NCBI GenBank assembly: GCA_026214975.1
Contig: CM047815.1
Span: 78,893,299 to 78,957,298 of the forward strand
Length of the DNA: 64,000 nucleotides
Direction: 5' to 3'
DNA from: Gentiana macrophylla
Taxonomy: Eukaryota > Streptophyta > Magnoliopsida > Gentianales > Gentianaceae
How positions within the stretch are numbered: the first letter of the stretch is position 1; every line of letters starts with the position of its first letter. Made by a program: the position numbers and the translations under genes. This document shows positions 34,275 through 45,870 of the stretch, piece after piece. The notes under the pieces are model-generated. The model did not search any database. It saw only the letters and a program-made list of their open reading frames with translations, and was not told where the DNA came from.

Positions 34275-36007
34275 TGTTGGAGGGATTTTGCATCATTAAA
34301 CAAAAGAAAATTTATAAACCCTAACTACCATGCAAAACTAACTCCTAACCGGCCGAATACCGGGTAATTGATAGTAGAGCGAAGTGAGTAAGGGGTCGAT
34401 CCACAGGGAATTGGGATGTTGAATCTAATTCCACTAATTCCTTTCAATTGTTACTTAGGAAAAACGAATAAACGAAAGAACAAATAAAATAAACGAAAGA
34501 GCAATTAAAATAAATCTAACCTACGAAATAAAATAACACAACCTAAACTAAACTAAAGATACATGGGATCACACAGTGCACAAACCAAGTGATTTCAATC
34601 CTAGTTCATCTCATGATTTTAATTCAAATTGTGGTTTCACCTTTACATGAGATACAAATCCCTAATTCCTTAGTGAATTTAATCTCAAGCTATGGATTCC
34701 TAATTCCTTAGTGAGTCCAATTTATCAATCTCTCATCTTCCGAATGTTGAGATCGATTTACCAAACAAAACTCGGTGTAGATTCAGGTTAACTCTCGTAT
34801 TTTAGAATCTAACAACCTAGATAATTAACCAATTAATTTGTCACATAATTAATGATTAAAGATCCTATCTTTCTATGATGATCTAGTTTACGCAACTTCC
34901 GTATGTTGTAAACATCAATAGCAAACTGATCTCTCGATCTAATTCACATCATAGCATCAAAATCATAGAACGATACGAAATAAATTAAAGATCATAAAAA
35001 ACGAATAAGGACTGAATAAATTAAATAAATAAACTCACTTAGTTTGGTACATGATTGAATCCATGAATCGAAAACGGAAGAAAAACGACATCCTAATCTA
35101 ACCCGGATCACCCGAGCACAAGGCTCGGGTGACCGGCCTTGGAACTCCTCAGAATTGCCGCTGCTGTGATGTATTTGCCGCAGGAATATTGTGTATGAAT
35201 TATGGGATTAGGGTTGAACAGCATGCAAATATATATAGGGATATATGTCGGCTGTTTGAAGTAAGGCGGCTGTAATTAAATCCTTTTCCAATTAGGATTT
35301 GGCATTATGTATGTCGGCTGAAGCATGATATCCTTGGACGCCAGTCTAAACTTCTAAAATTCATATCTTGAGTTGTAGACCTCCAAAAATTATGATCCAA
35401 ATGTCATAATTAAGCTCTCGGAAAACTCTACAACTTTCATTAAGGACTCTTCTTCAGAAAACGCCTTTTTGACTAGCCCGTCGTATCCCGAGTCGTTTAC
35501 GGGATTTTCCACTATTTTCAGCAACATCATCCAAACTTGTAACGCTCATATCTCGGGCCTTGTAAGTCGGAATGAAGTGATTCAAAATCCTGTAGAATCC
35601 TCTCTTCAAGCCCTACAAATCTTCTCTTGAGGTCGAGAGTCAAATCAGTGTATATCATATCAAGAACTGCATCGGAAGTTCGGCTGCTTGAAAGCTTCAT
35701 TCCAAGCTTTATCTCCATCTTCCTTCCATTTCACTTCTCTTCCATGCAAAACCTCATCATTTAATCCTCTTGCATGCCAAAATATGTATCTATAACATAG
35801 GAAAATATACCAAAGCGTAACACAATCCCAAAATAACATAAAATCCCAATTTAAGCACATAAATCGTTACATTTTGCAATTAACCTATTAAAAACACCAT
35901 TTACTCAATATCTCAATATAAGGCTCGATTTCTATGAAAAACATCCATATATGGGGAAAATTGATATAAAATATATCATTAAAAACACTATAATTTGACC
36001 CTGAACA
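34275..36007 (-). repeat. 3' LTR of the non-coding element
   Basis: 1733 bp, the same length as its partner. In minus orientation it has a TATA-like ctatatatatttgc around 35228-35240 and, about 100 bp downstream, the stem-loop at 35106-35134. Differences from the other LTR are few and are mostly one-base indels or swaps next to CG. Confidence 0.93.
35106..35134 (-). promoter_or_regulatory. Stem-loop in LTR, downstream of TATA
   Basis: On the minus strand ggtcacccgagc pairs with gctcgggtgatc around the loop cttgt: 12 pairs including one G-T. The same structure is at 39724-39752 and, with a compensatory pair change, at 47766-47794. Its place just after the likely transcription start suggests a 5' leader or R-region RNA hairpin. 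The function is inferred, not shown. Confidence 0.6.
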
Positions 36008-36022
36008 ACACCCCCACACTTA
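36008..36022 (-). other. Polypurine tract of the non-coding element
   Basis: The minus strand reads taagtgtgggggtgt directly against the lower LTR, the position of the plus-strand primer. It is preceded by a cgaggacgagcaaaag block. A similar purine-rich block recurs at 37111-37148. Confidence 0.85.
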
Positions 36023-38870
36023 AACTTTTGCTCGTCCTCGAGTAAAACAAAACATAAACCAAGCTCGAGACAAATAAACATCCATACAAATATGAAGTAT
36101 ATTCAATAACTTAGAAGTTCACCCGTGTAGTGTGTGCATAGCCATAATAAACTTCCACTAAGTTCCACAATTTGAAAGTTATTCAAACCAAAACTAGCCC
36201 GGTTTCCCATCTAAGTTAGAAATATTCAAAAATTATAACAGGCACTTTACAAAACATACATATCCCAAAAAGAAATAGTAGAGAATATCTAAAACATTTC
36301 CGATGCACTCAGAGGATAATCCCTACAACATATCCTTCGGCTTTATCTGGGGGTATAAGATTAACGATAACTAAGTCCTTACTTATTCATAATAATATAT
36401 TTCAACATTTTCACTTTTTTTCACACTTTTCTAACACACATCGAATAAGCTTTTGCCTCATAGAAGAATAGGACATTTCAAGATAATCCCTACCTTACTC
36501 CAATCATAAGGCAACTATAAACCGATCATCGTGAGCTTTTGGTCATCATAGTGGAATAGGACATCGTGGTACACCCTACCTCACCCAAATCATAAACCAA
36601 ACTTCCGACACACACAATTACAATTATGTTTACTTAGAGATTTACTGGTGGCAAGTGGAAAAGATTATTTTCTAGTAGCACGTAGACCAATTGAGCATAA
36701 CACCTCAAGTAAACAATTTATTACTATTGCAAAGACTTAATCACGTTTCACTTATCACATTCAAACTTACAGATATTCACAGTATGTCATACTTTAACTC
36801 TAGAATACAAACTACTAAACTTTTCAAGAATTGTACATAAGCAAAGAAACATGCTATAATCATCAAAAATCTCCGACTAAAATGGGGTAGGCTTTCAACA
36901 TTTAGCTCATCATTTACTATGGCTCGTGAAAAGAGTGTCGGGTGAAACAACTAAAATTACTAAATATACAGAATATAGCATCAATGATATAAACTCAAGC
37001 AAAGATATGCCTTTGTCTACTCGGGATATAACAAAAAATTTGAAAATTAAGCACTTTTCATAGAAATATAATAGAAATTGAGCAAACGACTCATAGATAC
37101 ATATAAACCATCCTCTCCCCACACTTAGATTGCAACTTGTCCTCAAGTTATACGAAATAATAAATTAGAGAACTTAGCCGATTGGATGTCGGGCAATGCG
37201 GAGGAACCAACAAGAACCAGGATTGCTTGCATAGCTCAAGATGAGATCGTGGAGCATCACGTGGTAAACCGAATTCATCGTGAAAGTGCACAATAGCTAT
37301 CAAAAATATCCTGCAGACTTGATCGGTGCAAAAAGAGTCTACGGGAAAAAGGATTATACATGTAAAACACATGGAAAATAAGTTATAGAGATTCTTGATT
37401 AAGCTCATAGAAAGATGGAACATATACATGGAACATTACAAAATAGTAGGCTAGGTGCAACTACATGAAAATATACTAGAATGCACCTACATGATATGCA
37501 ATCCTAAAAATAAAATAAATAAAAATAAATTCGACAGCTCAGCCGAGCAAGTTGAGAGGACAACCTACAAAGACTACGGCCTATCACGAAAAAACTAAAA
37601 ATAAAGAAAACGAGGTAGTATTACGAAACCGACGATTAACTACGCTCAAGAAAAATAAAAGAAAAATAGAAAAACAATGCAACTAGATGATATGCATTTA
37701 AATGATATGCATTTGAATGATATGCAAAAATAAAAGAAAATAAAAGAAAGAAAACCAAATTTCACTCATTTGCAAAGATGACATGTATATAATAAACGTC
37801 TACCAGATAATGACAAAGTTACGATAAACGATGATCTTTTCATTACATGCAGTGTAGACGCGCTTTAAGACTCGTCAAAGGTGATAGCGTTATGGAAACC
37901 AACAGAGTGCTATACTAAACAGATATAACTCATAAGGTTTCCATCGTAGCAACGGAAAACCGACAGTTACTACCCAAATGAGTTATAAAAATAACAAGGA
38001 AGCACATAAGTCTCAAAGCTCACAAGATTCATCACAGCGGTATGTAGCATACGGAAACCGACATTAGCTACTAATTAACACGAAGACCATATAGCATACG
38101 AGAACCGATGATAACTATAACTTGCATAGATGAATCATGTATAAGGAATAAGATCATTTACTTAGCATGAATTCATAGATGGAAAGGTATAACATTCATA
38201 TTCGTGACATCTATGTAAAAAAATAAATAGGCCACAGATGCTCGAATGTAAGCAATCCATACTAAATAAAAGCATTAGGAATGAGATCAAGAAAAACTGG
38301 ACTACTTGGCCAAGCGTTCAAAGACAACAAACGGGCGTTCACCTCAAAATACAGACTTTGGACGAAGCGTTCAAAGAAAACAAACGCTTCGTTTGACTTG
38401 AAAACCAACCGGACGGACGTTCGAAAAGCATAGACGCTGTCTGGTCCTTTAAACCGAATGCAGTCGAAAATATTTGAACGGACGAGCGTCAATACTTTCA
38501 AACGCTCGTTTACTGCAGCTTAAAGAATCGGGCGGGCGTTCACTAACTTGAACGCTCGTCCATACAACGAATATACAAAGCAGAGCAGAAAACGCAGACA
38601 AACCCTAAAAACTTAAAACACATATTAACACAGATCACAAAGCAGCCCACTTTCAATTAAAGCACAAAGAGGTTAGATCGTAAAACACATAAACACATAC
38701 TTCACGTTTAAACAAATCGAGTAAAAACTTTTGCACATTCTTAACCTTATGGTCATCGAAACACGGAAAAATAAAAACTCTCGATTTGGTAAACGCTACT
38801 TTTATTAAAACGAAAAATAAACGTAACAAAATCGAGAAATTAATTCAACCAAATTCAACAAAACACCGAT
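36023..38870. other. Non-coding interior of the LARD-like element
   Basis: No gag, protease, integrase or RT motif was found on either strand. The region is A/T-rich apart from 38300-38570, which has clustered copies of palindrome-like words such as aacgggcgttc, ggacgaagcgttc and gaacggacgagcgtc. Around 37800-38120 it repeats phrases ending in accgac/accgat after ggaaacc, a loose repeat. Confidence 0.6.
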
Positions 38871-38888
38871 TCCCCGGCAGCGGCGCCA
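38871..38888 (-). other. Primer binding site, tRNA-Asp type
   Basis: The minus strand reads tggcgccgctgccgggga, one base from the standard tggcgccgttgccgggga, complementary to the 3' end of tRNA-Asp. It is separated from the upper LTR by four bases (38889-38892). This primer is typical of Athila/Tat-type Ty3/gypsy elements. Confidence 0.88.
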
Positions 38889-38892
38889 CTTT

Positions 38893-40625
38893 TGTTGGAG
38901 GGATTTTGCATCATTAAACAAAAGAAAATTTATAAACCCTAACTACCATGCAAAACTAACTCCTAACCGGCCGAATACCGGGTAATTGATAGTAGAGCGA
39001 AGTGAGTAAGTAAGTCGATCCACAGGAATCGGGATGTTGAATCTAATTCCACTAATTCCTTTCAATTGTTACTTAGGAAAACGAATAAACGAAAGAACAA
39101 ATAAAATAAACGAAAGAGCAATTAAAATAAATCTAACCTACGAAAATAAAATAACACAACCTAAACTAAACTAAAGATACATGGGATCACACGATTGCAC
39201 AAACCAAGTGATTTCAATCCTAGTTCATCTCATGATTTTAATTCAAATTGTGGTTTCACCTTTACATGAGATACAAATCCCTAATTCCTTAGTGAATTTA
39301 ATCTCAAGCTATGGATTCCTAATTCCTTAGTGAGTCCAATTTATCAATCTCTCATCTTCCGAATGTTGAGATCGATTTACCAAACAAAACTCGGTGTAGA
39401 TTCAGTTAACTCTCGTATTTTAGAATCTAACAACCTAGATAATTAACCAATTAATTTGTCACATAATTAATGATTAAAGATCCTATCTTTCTATGATGAT
39501 CTAGTTTACGCAACTTCCGTATGTTGTAAACATCAATAGCAAATCGATCTCTCGATCTAATTCACATCATAGCATCAAAATCATAGAACGATACTGAAAT
39601 AAATTAAAGATCATAAAAAAGCGAATAAGGACTGAATAAATTAAATAAATAAACTCACTTAGTTTGGTACATGATTGAATCCATGAATCGAAAACGGAAG
39701 AAAACGACATCCTAATCTAACCCGATCACCCGAGCACAAGGCTCGGGTGACCGCCTATGAACTCCTCGTAATTGCCATTTCTTTGTGATGTATTTGCCGC
39801 AGAATATTGTGTATGAATTATGGGATTAGGGTTGAACAGCATGCAAATATATATAGGGATATATGTCGGCTGTTTGAAGTAAGGCGGCTGTAATTAAATC
39901 CTTTTCCAATTAGGATTTGGCATTATGTATGTCGGCTGAAGCATGATATCCTTGGACGCCAGTCTAAACTTCTAAAATTCATATCTTGAGTTGTAGACCT
40001 CCAAAAATTATGATCCAAATGTCATAATTAAGCTCTCGGAAAACCCTACAACTTTCATTAAGGACTCTTCTTCAGAAAACGCCTTTTTGACTAGCCCGTC
40101 GTATCCCGAGTCGTTTACGGGATTTTCCACTATTTTCAGCAACATCATTCAAACTTGTAACGCTCATATCTCGGGCCTTGTAAGTCGGAATGAAGTGATT
40201 CAAAATCCTGTAGAATCCTCTCTTCAAGCCCTACAAATCTTCTCTTGAGGTCGAGAGTCAAATCAGTGTATATCATATCAAGAACTGCATCGGAAGTTCG
40301 GCTGCTTGAAAGCTTCATTCCAAGCTTTATCTCCATCTTCCTTCCATTTCACTTCTCTTCCATGCAAAACCTCATCATTTAATCCTCTTGCATGCCAAAA
40401 TATGTATCTATAACATAGGAAAATATACCAAAGCGTAACACAATCCCAAAATAACATAAAATCCCAATTTAAGCACATAAATCGTTACATTTTGCAATTA
40501 ACCTATTAAAAACACCATTTACTCAATATCTCAATATAAGGCTCGATTTCTATGAAAAACATCCATATATGGGGAAAATTGATATAAAATATATCATTAA
40601 AAACACTATAATTTGACCCTGAACA
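38893..40625 (-). repeat. 5' LTR of the non-coding element
   Basis: 1733 bp, ending ctgaaca at 40625 and followed by the target duplication cttca. It carries the same TATA-like region and the stem-loop at 39724-39752. Confidence 0.93.
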
Positions 40626-40630
40626 CTTCA

Positions 40631-42690
40631 CCCCACATATACTTTGGGACATGGGTAGTGAACATGATTGATCGAGCCATCTCCAAGTAGGTGCCTGTTT
40701 TTTCTCTCAAAGAACCCCATTTTGTTGAGGTGTTTCCACACAACCTAGCGATATGGACAATCCCTTATTCATCAAGAAATTACGAGGTTAGACTCATAGT
40801 ATTCAAGAGCATTATCGCCTTAAGATCTTGATCTTAGTGTCAAATTGAGTAGAGATCATGTTGTAGAATTCCTGAAAAACTGGTCCAACTTCAGATTTAT
40901 CCTTCATTAAAAACAGCCATGTGTTCCTGGTATGATCATCAATGAAAGTGACAAACCACCTTTTTCCTGTTATACTTTTTACCCTTGAGGGTCCCCATAC
41001 ATCACTATGAATTAAAGTGAAAGGTGTGGAAGGCAAATAAGGTAGTTTGGCATACACAGATTTGGTAAGTTTGGCAAATTGACAAATATCACATTGAAGA
41101 TCATTGACATTACATCCTTTAAATAATTCAGGAATTACAGACTTCAAATAACCAAAACTTGGATGTCCTAGTCTATAATGTCATAACATGATATTATCTA
41201 AGGTTTGAGTGTCAGTGAGGCGCGATTCGATCTTGATCTTACTGTCTTCAAAGCAGGTCGACCACATACAATCCTAAGCAGTGTTTAGCCCTCCCAATCA
41301 CTTCCTGTGAAGAAGGGTCCTGGAAAGTGCACTGATTCTTATTAAAAACAACAGTCCAATTTAAATCTTTTGCAAGTCTACTGACAGATATGAGATTGCA
41401 GTCTAATTTTGGAACAAATAGGACATCCTTTAGACATATCTTATTAGTGAGTTTAACATTTCCAAAACCTTTTGCACGAGAGATAGATCCATCAAGCTAG
41501 CCTTAACATTGTGAATTTGTTGACATGGCATAAGGTGAGTTATGAGGTTTTTATTACTAGTCATATGGGAGGAGGCCCTAATCAACAATCCATGTTTCAT
41601 TACTAATAGAAGAGTAGAATTTACCGCACTAGCCTTGAGTAGCCGTGTCGGTAGAGGTACTACCTTCTTTTTGTTGAGTGAGGAAAGCTTTGAATGCAAA
41701 CAAATCGAGCATTCAAATTGTTGTCATTCTCCTCTTCATGGACATGCCTCGCTCGACTTTCCTGGTAGGTTTGAGGATTTAGGCATGCCATGTAGCTTCC
41801 AGCAAGTGTCCTTGGTGTGATTTGTGCGTTCTTGCGGTGCTCACGAAACAACTTTCCAGCTTCTATCGTGAGGCTTCCTCGACAGCCTCAAGAACCTCAA
41901 GAAGCTTCCTGATGGTCGCTAGGTAGCACTCTCAAGCAGGGTTGTTGTCGGCAGGGAGTTCAAAGAAAGATCACTTTCCTCCTCGCTTTCCTCATGTTTG
42001 ACTTCAAAGAAACATGGATTTGAGATTGGGAAGAGGTTTAGTGGCTAGGATTCTTCCTCTAACATCATCAAGAGCGAGATTCACCCAAGAAGAAACTTGA
42101 ATACTCTCTTTTTCTCAATAATGTCCTTATAAAGGGCAACATCCTTGACATCATTCCAGGGGTGAGTTTCCAAAGATATCTAGGTGTTGCCATGCCCTAG
42201 ACAGCTTGGTTGAAGTATTGAGTTATAGACATATCTCCTTGCTGCGAGCTTTGAATCTGAGCTTCAAGTTCATACACTTCGAGGTATTGTCTTTCTTGGA
42301 GTAAAGATCCCTGCATTATCCTGATTTCCTTTGCGAGATCATACATCATAAAGTTCTCACTAATCTCTTCATCATTGATCTTGTGAGAATGGTCATGACT
42401 TGATTATTAGCAGATCCCATGCTTCAAATCCTGGGTCATCTTCAAGAGGGGCGGGTTTAGAGCGGGACGGGTATCCCATCTTACCTTGTCCGTAGATGTA
42501 CATTTTCATAGATCTTGACCATAGCAAATAGTTGTTGCCATCAAGTCTATGATTAGTATAAGATGAAGATTCAAAGACCCCAGTCTGCTTGAGGCGGTGG
42601 GACTCAATCAAGGTGAGGAAGCTTGAGATAGTGAAGACATTCTTGATTCAAAGAGGTGTCTTGAGAGTTTGCAATGATTTCAAGAGTTTA
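40631..42690 (-). pseudogene. gag-pol: copia gag, protease and integrase (element F)
   Basis: Minus strand, from 42611 downward: gag N-terminus with SSYTNHRLDGNNYLLWSRSM (L-x-G-x-N-Y-x-x-W motif) and GKMGY; a degraded gag core; a protease region near 41690-41430 where LLIRASSHMTSNKNLI covers the post-catalytic SSHMT block. GAG-pre-integrase and the integrase zinc site follow, with DLQCDICQFAKLTKSVYA at 41090, and the core VWGPSRVKSITGKRWFVTFI and DDHTRNTWLFLMKDKSEV to 40812. Integrase continues to 40631, where the nested element interrupts it. Several frameshifts. Confidence 0.85.
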
Positions 42691-42704
42691 GGTCTCTGAT
42701 ACCA

Positions 42705-43040
42705 TGAAGAGAGTTTGAGAAAGTAATAATACTTGAGTAAACTCCAACTTGTTTATTCATGTTGAAAGAATGAGTATAAATAGATATAAGAGAGGATCCT
42801 TACAAGAGAGGATCCTAGCTAGTAAAGTAAAAGTAACTAGAGCCGGCTACAATAAATGCTAGAGTCGGCTATGTCTATGCTATTACATAATAGGACAAAG
42901 GATAGTTACTTTATGACTATTAGGACATATTAATTGTTTATTCAATGCAATTAATATGTCTCTTGATAAAAAGTAACACGTTACATTGTAACATGTTAAG
43001 AGTGTAATAATAATGTAATATTAACCATAGTATTTCCACA
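42705..43040 (-). repeat. 5' LTR of copia element F
   Basis: 336 bp, near-identical to 31702-32037. The primer site, read in reverse as ggtctctgatacca, ends at 42704 directly against it. Confidence 0.92.
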
Positions 43041-43045
43041 CACTT

Positions 43046-43956
43046 CTTTTTTAAGTCAGGATCCCGACGTACAATTGATACACATTGTGAGTTCCAAGTA
43101 AGATAGTTTTCATTTTTTCTTGAAGTCGGGATCTCGAAGTACAATTGATACACATTATGAGTTCCAAGTTGGTTGTGATCCCGATAGAAGAGGCATTGAT
43201 GGTGGAAATATGATTTTGAGAGATGGACGTATGTGCCCGAAGCTAAAGAGTTGGAACGGAGCAAGAATCGTGGATATTTTCATACTGCTTCCACTTAATC
43301 TGCATTTTGAGCTGTCTTAGAGGCTTTTTCTGGAGATGTTTCTTCATGAAAGTTATAGGGAATTGAATAAGATTTCCAAAGCAACTTGAATCACGCAAAT
43401 TGGAGCCCTACACGCAAAGATATCATCGAATTACTGGTGGTGTGCCGGATGCATGGCTAGTAGGCGCGAATGACGTCAGCACACGGAATTTTTCGGATTT
43501 TCAGCCCATTTATCTATTTTTAGTCGAATTCAGCCTATATGAACCCCCAATTAGGTCAAATTATATGGCATCGTCTTCAGAATTCAATTTCCTACACATT
43601 AGAAACATTATTTTCTGCATTAGAGCTTTAGAAAGAAAAAAAGTTATTTCAATTCTTGCAAGATTGCTACAACTATTTCTTTCCGTTCGCGAATTCGTGA
43701 TTGTACATTGCTTCTACACTATCGGTGATTCATTTTTCTTATCTTTTATCATATTTTCTTCCAAATAAATTATGATTTCTTGTTTCGTTCTCGTTATTAT
43801 GCATAGCTAAATTTTTGATAGCTAGATTATGTGATGGAATCACGGAATTGATGCATAAACGATGATCTAGAGATGAATATGACTTAAAAATAAATCTTTT
43901 GAATTTGTGTGCCCTATAATTTGATCTTAATGCTTGAATTAATTTGATCACCTAAT
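43046..43956. other. Possible old LTR remnant, no gene
   Basis: Continues the DNA interrupted at 31701. It has a direct repeat of about 50 bp starting aagtcaggatcccgacgtac (43052) and aagtcgggatctcgaagtac (43122). The text around 43320-43380 (cttcatgaaagttataggg) resembles phrases in the LTRs of the non-coding element, suggesting an old LTR. Not firm. Confidence 0.3.
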
Positions 43957-44343
43957 TCATGATCTCACACACGAACCCTTTGCCACCAAACGAGAGTTAG
44001 TTAGATACATAGTTTCTGCATACCTCGCATATTCTCTCATTTCTGCGATCTCGGGATCCTCCTGAAACCCTGGTCTTGTCTCGGGGGTCGACCTTTGGCT
44101 CTGTTGTGACCTTGCCCTCTTTTTGCGAGCCCCATCTAAAGCAGCGATGGCCTCCTTCGACTTAGCTTTTTGGTTAATGACATTCCGGGCGTCGCTATGT
44201 GCTAGGGCTCCTCTCTGCGACCCTTCTCCCTCTACGGGGAGATCGTCAAGTGTTTCTCCTATGCCCTCTCCACGAGCCTGATGCTGCATGCCCCTCTTTC
44301 TAGGGGTTTTGGGCGTCAGCTGTCCTTTACTTCTTGTCATCAC
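43957..44343 (-). pseudogene. Possible N-terminus of a Ty3/gypsy gag
   Basis: A 128-codon minus-strand frame starts MMTRSKGQLTPKTPRKRG and is rich in Arg, Lys, Gln and Glu, with RKKRARSQQSQRSTPETRPG later. Arg/Lys-rich starts of the MTRSK type are common in plant gypsy gag proteins. About 350 bp upstream on the same strand lies a primer-site-like sequence, the expected arrangement. No conserved gag core or zinc knuckle follows. It could be the start of a truncated element; a host gene is less likely. Confidence 0.4.
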
Positions 44344-44694
44344 TATAGGGTGGCTTTCAGGGGCAAGGTAGTGATGATTTGTACGTAATAACCCCGGAAA
44401 AGTGTGACTATTTTCAGGAGTGTGCTTTGTATTGATGAGGGTTTTTCTGGGTATATGTTTTTGAGGTAGAAAAGGTCACCTTTTGATGGTTTTCTTCACT
44501 AAGGGAAGGAAACAAAGACATTTTGAGGGTTTTCTTTGTGAGATTACCTCGTTTTTCGTCGTAAACTTAGACGAGGGGACACAACCGGATGCTTCCAAAT
44601 CGGCTGAAGAGAGATTCCTTCGAGTTGGTGCGTGTTAGCACTTTTTAGATGACTTTTTGCTTTGGAATTAACGCATGTTGCTCAGGAATTTCCC

Positions 44695-45270
44695 GGTAAC
44701 GGAGCCAACTAATGATGCATAAATCATCACGGTTGCTTTAGTGGTGTTTGTGCGGTGGATATCTGGCTTATTTGGGGATGATTAAGTGTATGGTAGCCGG
44801 AGATGTGCAGCGGCGATGGGAGGAGGAAGAGAGAGTATTTCCGCAGAGCTTTGGCCTGTTTCTTTTCTATGTTAGAATGTATCTCATTTAGATTACATAA
44901 GACTTCCTTTTATAGGAAGAATAAACTTAAGAGCTAAGTAAAAGACTGAGGTTGCGAAGCAGCTTAGTCACTAACCTTACTTAATAGATAAGTAAATGCT
45001 AAATATCTAAACTGCAAGTGCATAAAATATCCCGGCAAATGACTTCTTGGGGTCGCATAGACCAACTTTCGCTTGACTTGCCTTGTCTTGCCCTTGCTCC
45101 CTGCTTCTCTCAAGTCTTGTGCGACCTTTTAAGGGCCCTTTATTCAAGGTCTCGATCCGGCCCCTCGATTATGGTGGTGCCCCTAGAAGGGCTCGACAAC
45201 GGCGACCTTCACTCGACGTTATTGGCGTCGCCAACGATATAGTCGCGGACCTCCCTCAAGGATGGTGAGT
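44695..45270 (-). repeat. Putative 5' LTR end and primer site of a gypsy element
   Basis: The minus strand at about 44713-44695 reads ttggctccgttaccgggaa, similar to the tRNA-Asp-type primer site but with several differences. Beyond it, 44714 upward has an LTR-like start (aatgatgcataaatcatcac on the plus strand). The other boundary is unclear and no partner LTR was found. Confidence 0.35.
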
Positions 45271-45299
45271 CAGAGGCTGTTTCCGGGACTAAACGGTGG

Positions 45300-45870
45300 C
45301 GATATTATTTGTATCATCATATGGTAATAAGATAAAGATATATTCAATATAAGATATTATCAATATATATCTTGGAAATATATTTAATATAAGATATTGA
45401 ATATTAATGAGATAAATCAATCAAATATATTTTCCTTATTTTACTATTAAAAGGTTTTCTTCCTCTCTACTCTAATAGGAGGCGCACCATCCACTATAAA
45501 TATGAGGTGGGTGTCAAGCTCTTTTGCACATCACAATTCCAAGAGCTAATAGTTATTGTGAAAAATAGAGAGCTTCTTAGAGTGAGATTTTAGAGGGAGA
45601 AAATGTCGGTCTAGCAGCTGAGATTTTCTAGTAGCAATCCAATGGTGGATTCCGGCGGGTTGTTCGTGTGAACTAGCGGTAGAGGCCGAACACTTGGGTA
45701 GCTCCGTGCATCACTACTCTCCTTAGACGGTCAAAGCGTCGATCTTTTAGATCAAGCAAGGTAACCACCGTCTACTAGCTTTATGTGTTTGTTGCTTAAA
45801 CGAAGTCGATCCTGGTTAAAAGGAAATAAAATTTTAAATTCTGCTGCGTTCCCGTGTAGATTTCCTAACA
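45300..45870 (+). repeat. LTR-like segment, plus orientation
   Basis: It has a TATA-like actataaatatgagg near 45495 and ends gatttcctaaca at 45870, directly against the gag of element G. A TATA box some 375 bp before an aaca end is LTR-like. No start, partner or target duplication was identified. Confidence 0.4.

Larger units (their letters stand above)
34275..40625 (-). mobile_element. Non-coding LTR retrotransposon (LARD-like, tRNA-Asp primer type)
   Basis: Two 1733-bp LTRs (34275-36007 and 38893-40625) both run from tgttggaggg to ctgaaca and flank a 2.9-kb interior. Exact 5-bp duplications cttca lie at 34270-34274 and 40626-40630. Minus orientation follows from the primer site beside the upper LTR and the purine tract beside the lower one. 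The primer type and long LTRs match the Athila/Tat side of Ty3/gypsy. No gag or pol homology is seen on either strand, so it must rely on another element's enzymes. It sits in the integrase region of copia element F, whose coding homology resumes on the other side. Confidence 0.93.
31702..43040 (-). mobile_element. Ty1/copia retrotransposon split by a nested LTR element (element F)
   Basis: The LTRs at 31702-32037 and 42705-43040 are both 336 bp and nearly identical, running from tgaagagag to tttccaca. Exact 5-bp target duplications cactt lie at 31697-31701 and 43041-43045. The minus-strand primer site (plus ggtctctgatacca, 42691-42704) adjoins the upper LTR, and the purine tract (plus cacccctcaaat, 32038-32049) adjoins the lower. 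Without the nested element at 34270-40625 the copia is about 4.98 kb, full length. Gag, protease, integrase, RT and RNase H are present in order but broken by frameshifts. Confidence 0.95.

Noticed and set aside
35527..35860. Minus-strand frames conserved in both LTRs of the non-coding element (also 40145-40478)
   Set aside because: They are identical only because the LTRs are copies of each other. They lie in non-coding U3-like sequence and match no protein family.
43400..43768. Plus-strand 122-codon frame
   Set aside because: It lies in LTR-like AT-rich DNA, with no recognisable domain and no splice partners.
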